Source: Streptococcus sp. SK643 (GTDB taxonomy: Bacteria; Bacillota; Bacilli; Lactobacillales; Streptococcaceae). Taken from it: 64,000 nt of DNA. The stretch lies in assembly GCF_000259505.1 (NCBI RefSeq), contig NZ_AJMM01000019.1, positions 1-64,000 on the forward strand, read 5' to 3'. Position 1 is the first letter of the stretch. Every line of letters begins with the position of its first letter. The position numbers were made by a program, and so were the translations under genes. Shown here piece by piece: positions 1 through 8,799 of this stretch. The notes under the pieces were generated by a model that saw nothing but the letters and a program-made list of their open reading frames with translations, did not search any database and was not told where the DNA came from.

Positions 1-1
1 T

Positions 2-88
2 GATAATGGACTAGCCTTTCTTGCAGCGGTTCAGAAGACATTGCATAATTCGGATATGAGTTTGAAGGTAGAATTGCCCGAGTTATAA
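2..88 (+). CDS. 3' end of an unidentified gene (partial)
   Basis: An open frame runs in from the left edge and stops with TAA at 86-88. Only about 28 C-terminal residues are visible, ending in KVELPEL. This is too little to assign a family. The intergenic stretch after it (89-202) shows no convincing gene. Confidence 0.45.
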   Translation, partial: DNGLAFLAAVQKTLHNSDMSLKVELPEL

Positions 89-202
89 AGTCTCCATTTG
101 ATATAACAGCTGTTCATTTTGTTTTTGTACTCTCAAGATTTTAGTGACTGTGCAACAGCCATTCAATTTATTAATTTACTCTTATTATGACATGTTCATA
201 CT

Positions 203-228
203 AAAAACCGCTCAGCCGAGCGGTTTTC
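203..228 (-). terminator. Rho-independent terminator of the Cof phosphatase gene
   Basis: A perfect 10-bp stem (204-213 with 218-227) has a 4-nt loop and T/A-rich flanks. It lies just past the stop codon of the leftward gene at 245. The symmetric A and T tracts mean it could also end transcription from the left-edge gene. Confidence 0.75.
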
Positions 229-244
229 GTCTATTCTTACCTTT

Positions 245-1051
245 TTACAGTACCCATGTACGGATAGCATGGGCAACGCCAGATTCGTCATTTGTTTTAG
301 TGATGTATTTGGCGATTTTTTTGATTTCTGGATTTCCGTTTTCCATGACTACAGGGTTGCCAACGACTTCCAGCATGGCACGGTCATTTTCCTCGTCACC
401 GATAGCCATGGTTTCATCTTTGGTCAATCCTAGTTTTTCAGCTAAGTGAGTAATAGCTGAACCCTTATCTACATTCTTTTTAAGGAGTTCGAGGTAGAAA
501 GGAGCTGATTTGTTGATAGAGTAGCGCTCGTAAAATTCGGCTGGTATCTTTTCAATTGCAGCATCCAGAATCTCTGGTTCATCGATAAACATACATTTGA
601 CAATTTCCTTGTCAGCCATTTCTTCAGGAGTGCGGTAGAAGATAGGCATGCTGACGAGGGTTGATTCGTGCACAGTGTATTTTCCGATATTTCTATTGGC
701 AGTATAGATACCGTCCTTGGTAATAGCGTGCATGTGAACACCGAGTTTGCGACTGAGGAATTCCATATCCAGATAATCCTCATAAGTCAAGGATTCGCTG
801 ATAATCTCATGGCCGGTAGCAGTTTCTTGGACCAGGGCACCATTGAAGGTCACAACATAGTCACCCTCGTCTCTCAACCGCAAGTCGTCCAGAAGTTTGG
901 CAACACCTGCGATAGGGCGGCCAGTTGCAATCACGATTTTGACACCAGCTTCTTTGGCATCTTGGATGGCGGAAAAGACTTCAGGAGTAATCTCCTTTTG
1001 ACTGTTGACTAGAGTTCCGTCGATATCGACGGCGATTAGTTTAATACTCAT
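245..1051 (-). CDS. Cof-type HAD-IIB phosphatase
   Basis: This 268-residue protein belongs to the haloacid dehalogenase superfamily, Cof/YidA branch, which are cytosolic phosphatases of sugar phosphates and related metabolites. Motif I is DIDGTL with nucleophile D9 and acid/base D11. ATGRP follows near residue 43, and the Mg-binding GDEENDRAM motif lies near residue 217. The length is typical and the substrate cannot be read from sequence. The gene starts 12 nt after the end of the HD-domain gene, so the two are probably co-transcribed leftward. Confidence 0.9.
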   Translation of the reverse strand: MSIKLIAVDIDGTLVNSQKEITPEVFSAIQDAKEAGVKIVIATGRPIAGVAKLLDDLRLRDEGDYVVTFNGALVQETATGHEIISESLTYEDYLDMEFLSRKLGVHMHAITKDGIYTANRNIGKYTVHESTLVSMPIFYRTPEEMADKEIVKCMFIDEPEILDAAIEKIPAEFYERYSINKSAPFYLELLKKNVDKGSAITHLAEKLGLTKDETMAIGDEENDRAMLEVVGNPVVMENGNPEIKKIAKYITKTNDESGVAHAIRTWVL

Positions 1052-1063
1052 AAATTTCCTCTT

Positions 1064-2368
1064 CTAGTTTTTATTTGGGGTAAAATGATCGTTCTCAATC
1101 AAGTGTAAAAATTGCTGGGTAATACTTGCAAAGATGCTGTTTTGATCCAACATTTCTTTTGGGAAATAGAAACGATTATCTCCGTGGCGACTACCAGCAA
1201 GGGATTGGACGATAGGAGATAGGCTAGAGAGTTCTGCCAGTTGACCATTTTTCTGTAAAATCTCAATCTGTGTCCGTGGATTTTCAGATTCGGGACGATA
1301 GATATCATAAGGGAGGTCAAAGTTCTTATGAATAGCAGTGTAGTAGGCAGGATCAAAGCCGATATCCTCAACCAATTTTCTCATGCTAGCGAGTTGGTCT
1401 TGATTCTCTTGTGAAAAGGTAATGGATTTAAAGACCTTGCGGTTGACAAAGCGTTGCGATAAGTCAGCTAATATCTTGTCAGGACTGGTCATCCAGAGTT
1501 GGAAGTAGGTGTTCATCACACCATCATCCAGAGCCAGATAGTCTGATAGAGTAACCTTTTTTTCAAAGAAAGGAAGGAGGTGCGGAGAAGTACGTGCAAA
1601 GAAGTCCTTGTTCGCAGGATAAAGTTCCTTAGCTCGTTTGAGGAGATTTTGAAGGAGGACCTCCATAGCGCGTGTTGCTGGGTGGAAATAAACCTGCATA
1701 TACATCTGGTAACGACTGAGTACGTAGTCTTCGATGGCATGCATGCCGTTGTGCTGAAAGGCGATACCGTTTTCGACAGGACGAATGACTCGGAGGATTC
1801 GAGTCAGGTCAAATTCTCCATAGGATGCTCCTGTAAAATAGGAGTCGCGCAAGAGATAGTCCATGCGGTCCGCATCAATCTGACTGGAAATGAGCTGCAC
1901 GACCTGCTTGTTAGGATAGGTATGGTCGATGACACTAGCTACTTTTTCCGGAAAATCAGGAGCTACTTGTAGCAGGACTTGGTGAATCTCTGTCTCAGGA
2001 CTTTGAATAATCTCCTGAGTGATGGCTTCATGGTCTGTATCAAAGAGATTTTCAAAAGTATGGGAGTAGGCACCATGCCCAAGGTCATGTAGGAGAGCAG
2101 CGGTCATGGTCAAGAGAGACTCGGCAGGATCCCATTCATCTGGATATTTTTCTTCAAAAATCTCAGTGATACGTCGTGCAATCTCATACACTCCTAAACA
2201 GTGGGAGAAGCGGCTGTGCTCCCCACCGTGGAAAGTATAACTGGACGTACCCAGTTGCTTGATACGACGCAAACGTTGAAATTCTTTGGTATTAATCAAG
2301 TCATAGATGATATGATTATTGACATGGATGTAGTTGTGAACTGGGTCACGGAATACTTTTTCGTTCAT
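1064..2368 (-). CDS. HD-domain phosphohydrolase (dGTPase-like, YwfO type)
   Basis: This 434-residue protein is an HD-superfamily metal-dependent phosphohydrolase related to deoxyguanosine triphosphate triphosphohydrolases. An early RFSHCLGVY segment supplies the first His and ALLHDLGHGAYSH carries the HD dyad. Homologues act on (d)NTPs, but the substrate here is not evident. It is first in a leftward operon with the Cof phosphatase. The -10 box lies so close to the ATG that the message may be leaderless. No Shine-Dalgarno is visible. Confidence 0.88.
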   Translation of the reverse strand: MNEKVFRDPVHNYIHVNNHIIYDLINTKEFQRLRRIKQLGTSSYTFHGGEHSRFSHCLGVYEIARRITEIFEEKYPDEWDPAESLLTMTAALLHDLGHGAYSHTFENLFDTDHEAITQEIIQSPETEIHQVLLQVAPDFPEKVASVIDHTYPNKQVVQLISSQIDADRMDYLLRDSYFTGASYGEFDLTRILRVIRPVENGIAFQHNGMHAIEDYVLSRYQMYMQVYFHPATRAMEVLLQNLLKRAKELYPANKDFFARTSPHLLPFFEKKVTLSDYLALDDGVMNTYFQLWMTSPDKILADLSQRFVNRKVFKSITFSQENQDQLASMRKLVEDIGFDPAYYTAIHKNFDLPYDIYRPESENPRTQIEILQKNGQLAELSSLSPIVQSLAGSRHGDNRFYFPKEMLDQNSIFASITQQFLHLIENDHFTPNKN

Positions 2369-2374
2369 ATGACC

Positions 2375-2383
2375 ATTATAGCA
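2375..2383 (-). promoter_or_regulatory. Extended -10 promoter of the HD-domain gene
   Basis: On the minus strand the sequence reads TGC-TATAAT (TATAAT at 2380-2375), and the ATG begins at 2368. Transcription would start about 6-7 nt past the -10, at or within a base or two of the start codon. No good -35 is seen, which fits an extended -10 promoter. Confidence 0.65.
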
Positions 2384-2439
2384 AAAAGCCAGAGTTTTTG
2401 GTAAAATAGTAGGACAAGAGAGAAGAAAGAGGACCTGAT

Positions 2440-2817
2440 GTGAAGATTCGGATGCGAAATACCATTCAGTTTGATGAGCAGTTGGAAGTGATTGACCAGC
2501 TTTATGATGTAGAGTTAAGAGAAAAGGGCGATTATAGCTATCTACTTTTTTACAATGAAGAAAAGGAAAAAGTGGTACTCAAGTTTCATGAGGAAGAACT
2601 AGTCATGACTCGTTTTTCTAAACCCAATACCATCATGCGTTTTTTAAAGGGACAGGATAGTTTAGCCTATATACCGACACCGATGGGGGTTCAGGAGTTT
2701 ATCATTGAAACCAGTCGCTATGAGCTTGAAGGGCAAAAGATTTACCTAGACTATCAACTGCAAAACAAAGAGGGGCTACCCTTTGCCAGCTATCGTTTAG
2801 AAATTACTTGGGGTTAA
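2440..2817 (+). CDS. DUF1934 (YwiB-like) beta-barrel protein
   Basis: This 125-residue protein resembles the DUF1934/YwiB family of small calycin-like beta-barrel proteins found in Firmicutes, which lack an established function. The start is GTG at 2440, preceded by an AGAAAGAGGA ribosome-binding site. It is transcribed divergently from the HD gene, with a TAAAAT -10 near 2402. No signal peptide or membrane segment is visible. Confidence 0.75.
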   Translation: MKIRMRNTIQFDEQLEVIDQLYDVELREKGDYSYLLFYNEEKEKVVLKFHEEELVMTRFSKPNTIMRFLKGQDSLAYIPTPMGVQEFIIETSRYELEGQKIYLDYQLQNKEGLPFASYRLEITWG

Positions 2818-2821
2818 TAAG

Positions 2822-2850
2822 AAAAAGGTTGGCGATAGCCAACCTTATTT
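2822..2850. terminator. Bidirectional terminator between convergent genes
   Basis: A 9-bp perfect stem (2825-2833 with 2838-2846) has a 4-nt loop. The A-run on the left gives a strong U-tract for the leftward helicase transcript, whose stop codon lies inside the stem. The T-run on the right is shorter, so termination of the rightward DUF1934 transcript is weaker. Confidence 0.75.
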
Positions 2851-3927
2851 GATATAGAGTTCTTGATTGTTTAAGATGATTTCACGTACACTTGTAAACT
2901 TCTTGAGTTTTTTTAGTTCTTCTGGATGAGTAATGAGAGTGATAACATAGCCGTCTTTACCCATACGGCCAGTTCGGCCAGCACGGTGAGTGTAGGTTTC
3001 CATATCTCTTGGGACGTCAAAGTTTATGACACATTCTAGGCTATCGATATCAATTCCACGTGCCAGAAGGTCAGTAGCAAGAAGTAGGGTTAGTTGCTTG
3101 TCCTTGAATTTCTCTAAAATGACTTTCCTGAACTTGACGTTGACATCACTCGCGAGAGAAACAGCCAAGACATCGCGATACTGCAGTTTTTCCTCTGCGC
3201 TACCAAGGTCGGACAAGCTGTTAAAAAAAACTAAACCACGGAAATCTTCAACATAAGCTAATTTACGGAGTAACTCAACACGGTTACGTTGTTCCACTTG
3301 CATGTAGAAGTGCTGGATATTGTCCAACTTTTGGTCAGAGAGGTCGATGGTGCGCGTGTTAGGTGCAATCTTTTCTTGATCAAACTTAGTTGTTGCACTC
3401 ATGTAGACCAGTTGGTGGTCACGAGGTGCGTAGTGGGTAATTTTCTCGACAAAGTGAATCTGAGAATCATCTAGTAACTGGTCAAATTCATCCAGGATGA
3501 TGGATTCCACATTCATCATCTTGATTTTTTTCAGTTTAATGAGTTCAAAGATACGGCCTGGTGTACCGATGAGAATTTCCGGTCCTTTTTTGAGGCGCTC
3601 AATCTGACGTTTTTGGCTGGAACCAGATAAGAATAGTTGGGGATTTAATCCGATAGCTTCTGCCCAAGTCTTAGTTACCTCAAAAATCTGTCCTGCAAGT
3701 TCAGTATTAGGTGCCAGAATAAGTAATTGTTGGGCTTTTTTCTTTGTCAGTCTGAGGAGACTAGGCAGGAGATAGGCTAAAGTTTTCCCAGTTCCAGTTG
3801 GACTCACTCCAAGAAGAGTTTCTCCTGCAAGGATAGGATCAAAAAGTTGGGTTTGAATGGGTGTGAATTCTTGGAATCCAAGTTGTTCACTTAGTTCCTG
3901 CCATTCGGTAGGTAGTTTGGTTTTCAT
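2845..3927 (-). CDS. DEAD-box RNA helicase
   Basis: This is a 360-residue ATP-dependent RNA helicase of superfamily 2. The Q motif (FTPIQTQ), Walker A (PTGTGKT), a DEFD variant of the DEAD motif, SAT and the HRAGRTGR arginine-finger motif VI appear in order. The protein is only the two-domain core, without the basic C-terminal tail of larger DEAD proteins. DEFD in place of DEAD is an unusual motif II. The start overlaps the stop of the upstream oxidoreductase gene by 4 nt, so the two are translationally coupled. Confidence 0.9.
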   Translation of the reverse strand: MKTKLPTEWQELSEQLGFQEFTPIQTQLFDPILAGETLLGVSPTGTGKTLAYLLPSLLRLTKKKAQQLLILAPNTELAGQIFEVTKTWAEAIGLNPQLFLSGSSQKRQIERLKKGPEILIGTPGRIFELIKLKKIKMMNVESIILDEFDQLLDDSQIHFVEKITHYAPRDHQLVYMSATTKFDQEKIAPNTRTIDLSDQKLDNIQHFYMQVEQRNRVELLRKLAYVEDFRGLVFFNSLSDLGSAEEKLQYRDVLAVSLASDVNVKFRKVILEKFKDKQLTLLLATDLLARGIDIDSLECVINFDVPRDMETYTHRAGRTGRMGKDGYVITLITHPEELKKLKKFTSVREIILNNQELYIK

Positions 3928-4901
3928 TTTTCTGCCTCAAATCTAATGCCAGCTTTCTGGCGCATGCTATAAAGTAGGTGGTGGACATGTGCTGCATCGT
4001 TCAGCCAGTCTTGGTAGAGAGATTGATCAGGTTCTTTCATCATGTTTGCAAATGTAACGGCTTCCTCAATCATGGTGTGGGGTGCTTGCTGGATAGGAAG
4101 ATGAATGTCATTTCCTTTATGGTCTGTAAAAATAGCAGAGCGGATATGCTCGATAGTGTTGAGGGTCAAGGTACCATCAGCACTATAAATCTCGCAAGGA
4201 AGATTAGAAGTGATATTTTTTCCAGTCTTGATATGAACTTGGAAGTTAGGGTAGAATAGAATCCCATCTCCGTTTAGGTCCATGCTGTTTTCAAGTTGTT
4301 GCCCTTGATAGGAGGTATCTAGAGCCTTACCAAATAGACGAACAGCTGCATAAATGGGGTAAATACCCAAATCCATGAGAGCACCACCAGCAAAACGGTC
4401 TGAAAAGACATTTGGGGTCTGTCCAGCTAACAAGTCAGGCATCTTAGAAGAATACTTGGCATAGTTAAAATCAGCCCCTAAAATTTGCTTGTCTGCCAAA
4501 AAGTTTTTGATAGTAGTAAAAGCTTTCTCGTGGTAATTACGAGCCGCTTCAAAGATGAAAGAGTGATGATCCTCGGCTGTTTGGACTAAATCTTGCCATT
4601 CTTCTGGTCTCGTAACAGCTGGCTTTTCAAGGATGATGTGCTTACCCATTTCAAGGGCGAGCTTGGCTTGAGCATAATGTAAAGAATTTGGACTGGCAAT
4701 ATAGACCACATCGAAGGAGCTAGCGAAAAAATCTTCTAGCTTGTTAAACAAGTGGACATTACTGTAGCGATTAGCAAATATTTCTGCAGTTTCTATCTTT
4801 CTAGAATAAACTGCGACAAGCTGGTACTCTCCACTAGCATGGGCAGCCTCTATAAAATGATGACTGATGGCACCTGTTCCAATAATTCCTAGTTTCAGCA
4901 T
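3924..4901 (-). CDS. Gfo/Idh/MocA-family NAD(P)-dependent oxidoreductase
   Basis: This 325-residue protein has an N-terminal Rossmann fold (GIIGTGAISHHF) and the EKP motif (ILEKPAV) whose lysine is catalytic in this family. Members oxidise or reduce sugars, inositols or related polyols. The substrate cannot be told from sequence. It is first of a two-gene leftward operon with the DEAD-box helicase. A minus-strand TGA-TATAAT lies at about 4935-4943. Confidence 0.88.
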   Translation of the reverse strand: MLKLGIIGTGAISHHFIEAAHASGEYQLVAVYSRKIETAEIFANRYSNVHLFNKLEDFFASSFDVVYIASPNSLHYAQAKLALEMGKHIILEKPAVTRPEEWQDLVQTAEDHHSFIFEAARNYHEKAFTTIKNFLADKQILGADFNYAKYSSKMPDLLAGQTPNVFSDRFAGGALMDLGIYPIYAAVRLFGKALDTSYQGQQLENSMDLNGDGILFYPNFQVHIKTGKNITSNLPCEIYSADGTLTLNTIEHIRSAIFTDHKGNDIHLPIQQAPHTMIEEAVTFANMMKEPDQSLYQDWLNDAAHVHHLLYSMRQKAGIRFEAEK

Positions 4902-5048
4902 TCTTTTCTCCTTTTTCTGGCAAATCCTTTCTTCATTATATCATAGAATAGATGGACTATCCAATTACTGAGGAAATATTTAAAATAGACTACGATTTTT
5001 TTTAGAAAATGGTAAAATAGAGAGATGACTAAATGAATTGGAGTGAAA

Positions 5049-5735
5049 ATGAGATTATTACCAATAAGAAAAATATCTCGTCAGTCTAAAAGGCTAGCGC
5101 TTTTTTTGACCTTTTGTGCAGGATATGTGGATGCCTATACCTTTATCGTAAGAGGAAATACCCTAGTAGCAGGACAAACTGGAAATGTTGTCTTTTTATC
5201 TGTCGAGTTAATTCATAATAATGTATCAGATGTGAGAGATAAGGTGATGACACTGGTAGCTTTTATGATGGGGGTATTTTTCCTAACTTTTTATAAGGAA
5301 AAATTAGGAATTGTCAAAAAGCCAATTTTTTCTTTATTACCCTTAGCATTCTTGTCTATTATTATCGGCTTTGTTCCTTTGACAGTTGACAATATTTACC
5401 TAGTTCCTCCACTAGCTTTTTGTATGGGCTTGGTAACAACTGCCTTTGGTGAAGTATCGGGGATTGCCTACAATAATGCTTTTATGACAGGAAACATCAA
5501 ACGGACCATGCTAGCTTTTGGGGATTATTTTAGGACCAAGCACACACCATTTTTACGTGAAGGGATTATCTTTGTAAGCTTGCTTTTGAGTTTTAGTTTT
5601 GGAGTCGTTTTTTCAGCTTATTTGACTATTTTTTATAATGAGAAGACTATCCTAGGTATTCCAATCATGATGAGTATTTTTTACTCTAGTATGCTTTTTG
5701 CGAATTGGAGAAAAAAGGTGAAAGAAAAAGAGTAA
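5049..5735 (+). CDS. DUF1275 (YoaK-type) membrane protein
   Basis: This 228-residue integral membrane protein has about six hydrophobic segments. It shows the family's early motif CAGYVDAYTF and a later GQTGNVV segment. DUF1275 proteins have no settled function. ATG at 5049 is preferred over GTG at 5043 because the GTG overlaps the TGGAG ribosome-binding site. It is monocistronic, and the rplU promoter starts about 18 nt after its stop. Confidence 0.82.
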   Translation: MRLLPIRKISRQSKRLALFLTFCAGYVDAYTFIVRGNTLVAGQTGNVVFLSVELIHNNVSDVRDKVMTLVAFMMGVFFLTFYKEKLGIVKKPIFSLLPLAFLSIIIGFVPLTVDNIYLVPPLAFCMGLVTTAFGEVSGIAYNNAFMTGNIKRTMLAFGDYFRTKHTPFLREGIIFVSLLLSFSFGVVFSAYLTIFYNEKTILGIPIMMSIFYSSMLFANWRKKVKEKE

Positions 5736-5752
5736 ATTTAGGTTGTTTTTAC

Positions 5753-5781
5753 TTGTATCAAATTAGAAGATATGCTATACT
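5753..5781 (+). promoter_or_regulatory. rplU promoter
   Basis: TTGTAT (5753-5758) and TATACT (5776-5781) are separated by exactly 17 nt, and TG lies one base upstream of the -10. This is a near-consensus SigA extended promoter just ahead of the L21 leader. Confidence 0.8.
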
Positions 5782-5787
5782 TGAAGA

Positions 5788-5900
5788 GTTGACTATGCAC
5801 ATTCCTGTGCAACCGCACGAACATCGTTTCTCTAAGTGGTTCGTCCCACGATGCTAGGCGAGTCTTCACAAAAAATACGGGGAAACCCCAAAAATCATAG
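5788..5900 (+). promoter_or_regulatory. Ribosomal protein L21 leader RNA
   Basis: About 110 nt lie between the predicted start of transcription and the rplU ribosome-binding site. They contain the features usual for Firmicute L21 leaders: a small GCACATTCCTGTGC hairpin and a larger structured part with GTGGTTCGTCCCAC. This type of leader is thought to mediate autoregulation of the rplU operon. I identify it by position and general pattern, not by a covariance model search. Confidence 0.75.
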
Positions 5901-5910
5901 GAGGTGCATA

Positions 5911-6225
5911 ATGAGCACATACGCAATTATCAAAACTGGCGGAAAACAAGTTAAAGTTGAAGTTGGTCAAGCAGTTTACGTTGAAAAATTGAACGTTGAA
6001 GCTGGTCAAGAAGTTACTTTTAACGAAGTTGTTCTTGTTGGTGGTGAAAACACTGTTGTCGGAACTCCACTTGTTGCTGGAGCTACTGTAGTTGGAACTG
6101 TTGAAAAACAAGGAAAACAAAAGAAAGTTGTTACTTACAAGTACAAACCTAAAAAAGGTAGCCACCGTAAACAAGGTCACCGTCAACCATATACTAAAGT
6201 TGTCATCAACGCAATCAACGCTTAA
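5911..6225 (+). CDS. rplU: 50S ribosomal protein L21
   Basis: This is a 104-residue ribosomal protein beginning [13 protein letters not shown] and containing the conserved [19 protein letters not shown]-terminal block. ATG 5911 follows an AGGAGG site 7 nt upstream. Longer in-frame extensions run through the leader RNA and are not real. It is first in the L21-Prp-L27 operon. Confidence 0.98.
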
Positions 6226-6231
6226 TTTTAA

Positions 6232-6585
<354 letters not shown>

Positions 6586-6601
6586 CACGGAGGAAAACAT
6601 T

Positions 6602-6895
6602 ATGTTAAAAATGACTCTTAACAACTTGCAACTCTTCGCCCACAAAAAAGGTGGAGGTTCTACATCAAACGGACGTGATTCACAAGCAAAACGTCTTGGA
6701 GCTAAAGCAGCTGACGGACAAACTGTAACAGGTGGATCAATCCTTTACCGTCAACGTGGTACACACATCTACCCAGGTGTGAACGTTGGACGTGGTGGAG
6801 ACGATACTTTGTTCGCTAAAGTTGAAGGCGTAGTACGCTTTGAACGTAAAGGACGCGATAAAAAACAAGTTTCTGTTTACCCAATCGCTAAATAA
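6602..6895 (+). CDS. rpmA: 50S ribosomal protein L27 with cleavable N-terminal extension
   Basis: This is a 97-residue L27. The mature start [15 protein letters not shown] is preceded by the extension [12 protein letters not shown], which matches the Prp cleavage sequence of Firmicutes (cut after LF). ATG 6602 follows GGAGGAAAA. The extension must be removed for L27 to work in the peptidyl-transferase centre, as shown in Staphylococcus aureus. It is the last gene of the operon. Confidence 0.98.
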   Translation: MLKMTLNNLQLFAHKKGGGSTSNGRDSQAKRLGAKAADGQTVTGGSILYRQRGTHIYPGVNVGRGGDDTLFAKVEGVVRFERKGRDKKQVSVYPIAK

Positions 6896-6966
6896 AAAGG
6901 TCCAGTGAACCTTTTTATCCCGAGCCTTAAAATATAAAGGCGAGGAAGCTAGAAGTAGCATAAATA

Positions 6967-7000
6967 AGGCTTTCCGAGTTTTCGGAGAGCCTGTTTTTTT
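6967..7000 (+). terminator. Terminator of the rplU-prp-rpmA operon
   Basis: An 11-bp stem (6967-6977 with 6982-6992) is followed by GTTTTTTT. A weaker hairpin (6894-6901 with 6909-6916) precedes it directly after the rpmA stop. Confidence 0.85.
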
Positions 7001-7078
7001 GGTTTGGTATCCATATTGGTACCCATATTTTAAAACCTATGTAAGAAGCGAATTTGTCAGCTACTTTATCTGTTGTTG
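7001..7078 (-). pseudogene. Possible C-terminal remnant of a tyrosine integrase
   Basis: On the minus strand this stretch reads as a peptide containing TDKVADKFASYIGF followed by WVPIWIPNQ. This resembles the tail after the catalytic tyrosine in streptococcal phage integrases. No catalytic motif or start is present. The open frame runs on into the rpmA terminator. It may mark an old attachment site, but the call rests on a short match from memory. Confidence 0.3.
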
Positions 7079-7213
7079 AAAAATTATAATCTAGTAGAAT
7101 TTTTACAGTAATGAATTTTATAAGGGAATAAGATATTGCAAAAATTGCTGAGGTTTGATAGTATAATTATATCTTAGTAAGCTAGCAGAAATATGGAAAG
7201 GATGTGAACCTGT

Positions 7214-7618
7214 ATGAAAAAAATTATCACAATTATAGTCTGTTCAATCTCCTTTCTTGTTCTATCTGCTTGTGTCAGTAAGAAAAAACTTATTCTTCCT
7301 GAACCTGAAACGATTTCTGTAATTTCTCTGCAGAAAAAAATCTCAGAAGATGTTAAAACAATAACCAAGGGAGAAGAAATTTCAAAATTGATTGAGGAGA
7401 TACAGAAACAGTCAAAACCCACAACTTTAGAAAGTTTAAATGATCAACCGACAAATGATAAAGATTACATCATTATCAAATTCACTCATCAGAATGAAGA
7501 AAATGATAGTGTAGCCTATCTATATACTATGAAAGAAAAACAGTATATTGAACAACCTTATGTTGGGATCTGGGAGATAAGTCCAGATATAGCTAATAGG
7601 ATTGAGGAGTTTTTCTAG
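7214..7618 (+). CDS. Small putative lipoprotein, unknown function
   Basis: This 134-residue protein begins MKKIITIIVCSISFLVLSAC, a type II signal peptide with lipobox LSAC, so it should be lipid-anchored outside the membrane. The mature part is charged and has no motif I recognise. It stands alone between the rpmA operon and the LysR gene. The upstream stretch 7079-7213 shows a TATAAT near 7158 and little else. Confidence 0.7.
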   Translation: MKKIITIIVCSISFLVLSACVSKKKLILPEPETISVISLQKKISEDVKTITKGEEISKLIEEIQKQSKPTTLESLNDQPTNDKDYIIIKFTHQNEENDSVAYLYTMKEKQYIEQPYVGIWEISPDIANRIEEFF

Positions 7619-7832
7619 TTGATTTATAGAATAAAAGAAATCTTTAGAGAGTTTTCTTGTATCAAATTATGGAAAATCGAATTTGTATCATGTTTTAAAC
7701 GGTAAATCAAAAAGATTTGCTGTTTTTATTTGTTTGAAATGAAATGAGGACGGGAAAAAGATATCATTCTAATTCTTGTATTGGGTTGTTAGAGTCTCAT
7801 TTGAGACTTGAAAAGTTCATGACTTTTTTCCT

Positions 7833-7862
7833 TTGTGGAAAGCTTCTGAAATATGATATAAT
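7833..7862 (+). promoter_or_regulatory. Promoter of the LysR-lspA-rluD operon
   Basis: TTGTGG (7833-7838) and TATAAT (7857-7862) are 18 nt apart, with TG one base before the -10. The rest of 7619-7890 is non-coding. It holds one short hairpin (AGTCTCATTTGAGACT) near 7795-7810, possibly a weak terminator or an operator. Confidence 0.7.
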
Positions 7863-7890
7863 GGACAGATAGAGAAGTTGGAGGTAGAAG

Positions 7891-8799
7891 ATGAACATTC
7901 AACAATTACGCTATGTTGTGGCCATTGCAAATAGTGGTACTTTTCGTGAAGCAGCTGAAAAGATGTATGTGAGTCAGCCAAGTCTGTCTATTTCTGTTCG
8001 AGATTTGGAAAAAGAGTTGGGCTTTAAGATTTTCCGTCGGACCAGCTCAGGGACTTTCTTGACTCGTCGTGGAATGGAGTTTTATGAGAAGGCTCAAGAG
8101 TTGGTCAAGGGCTTTGATATTTTTCAAAATCAGTATGCCAATCCTGAGGAAGAAAAGGATGAATTTTCAATTGCCAGTCAACACTATGACTTTTTACCAC
8201 CAACCATTACAGCTTTTTCAAAACGTTATCCGGATTACAAAAATTTTCGTATTTTTGAGTCTACTACCGTTCAAATTCTGGATGAAGTGGCACAAGGTCA
8301 CAGTGAGATTGGGATTATCTATCTAAATAACCAAAATAAAAAAGGAATTATGCAACGGGTTGAAAAGTTAGGTCTTGAAGTCATTGAATTGCTTCCTTTC
8401 CATACTCATATTTATTTGCGTGAAGGTCATCCTTTGGCAAAGAAAGATGAACTGGTTATGGAGGATTTGGTTGATTTACCAACAGTTCGCTTCACTCAAG
8501 AAAAGGATGAGTATCTCTATTATTCTGAGAATTTTGTAGACACTAGTTCTAGTTCTCAAATGTTTAATGTGACGGATCGCGCTACCTTAAACGGTATTTT
8601 GGAGCGGACAGACGCTTATGCGACTGGTTCAGGATTTTTAGATAGTGATAGTGTGAATGGCATTACAGTTATTCGACTTAAAGATAATCTCGATAATCGC
8701 ATGGTCTATGTTAAACGTGAAGAAGTCGAACTCAGTCAGGCTGGAACTCTTTTCGTGGAAGTCATGCAAGAATATTTTAATCAGAAGAGGAAATCATGA
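7891..8799 (+). CDS. LysR-family transcriptional regulator (CpsY/MtaR-like)
   Basis: This 302-residue regulator has an N-terminal winged HTH (residues 1-60, with FREAAEKMYVSQPSLS as recognition region) and a C-terminal effector-binding domain. Its position before lspA and its general sequence match the streptococcal CpsY/MtaR group, which controls methionine uptake and metabolism. That role is inferred. Its TGA overlaps the lspA ATG by 4 nt, so expression is coupled. Confidence 0.88.
   Translation: MNIQQLRYVVAIANSGTFREAAEKMYVSQPSLSISVRDLEKELGFKIFRRTSSGTFLTRRGMEFYEKAQELVKGFDIFQNQYANPEEEKDEFSIASQHYDFLPPTITAFSKRYPDYKNFRIFESTTVQILDEVAQGHSEIGIIYLNNQNKKGIMQRVEKLGLEVIELLPFHTHIYLREGHPLAKKDELVMEDLVDLPTVRFTQEKDEYLYYSENFVDTSSSSQMFNVTDRATLNGILERTDAYATGSGFLDSDSVNGITVIRLKDNLDNRMVYVKREEVELSQAGTLFVEVMQEYFNQKRKS

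Noticed and set aside
5836..5910. Upstream in-frame start for L21
   Set aside because: It lies within the L21 leader RNA. ATG 5911 has AGGAGG and gives the exact family length.
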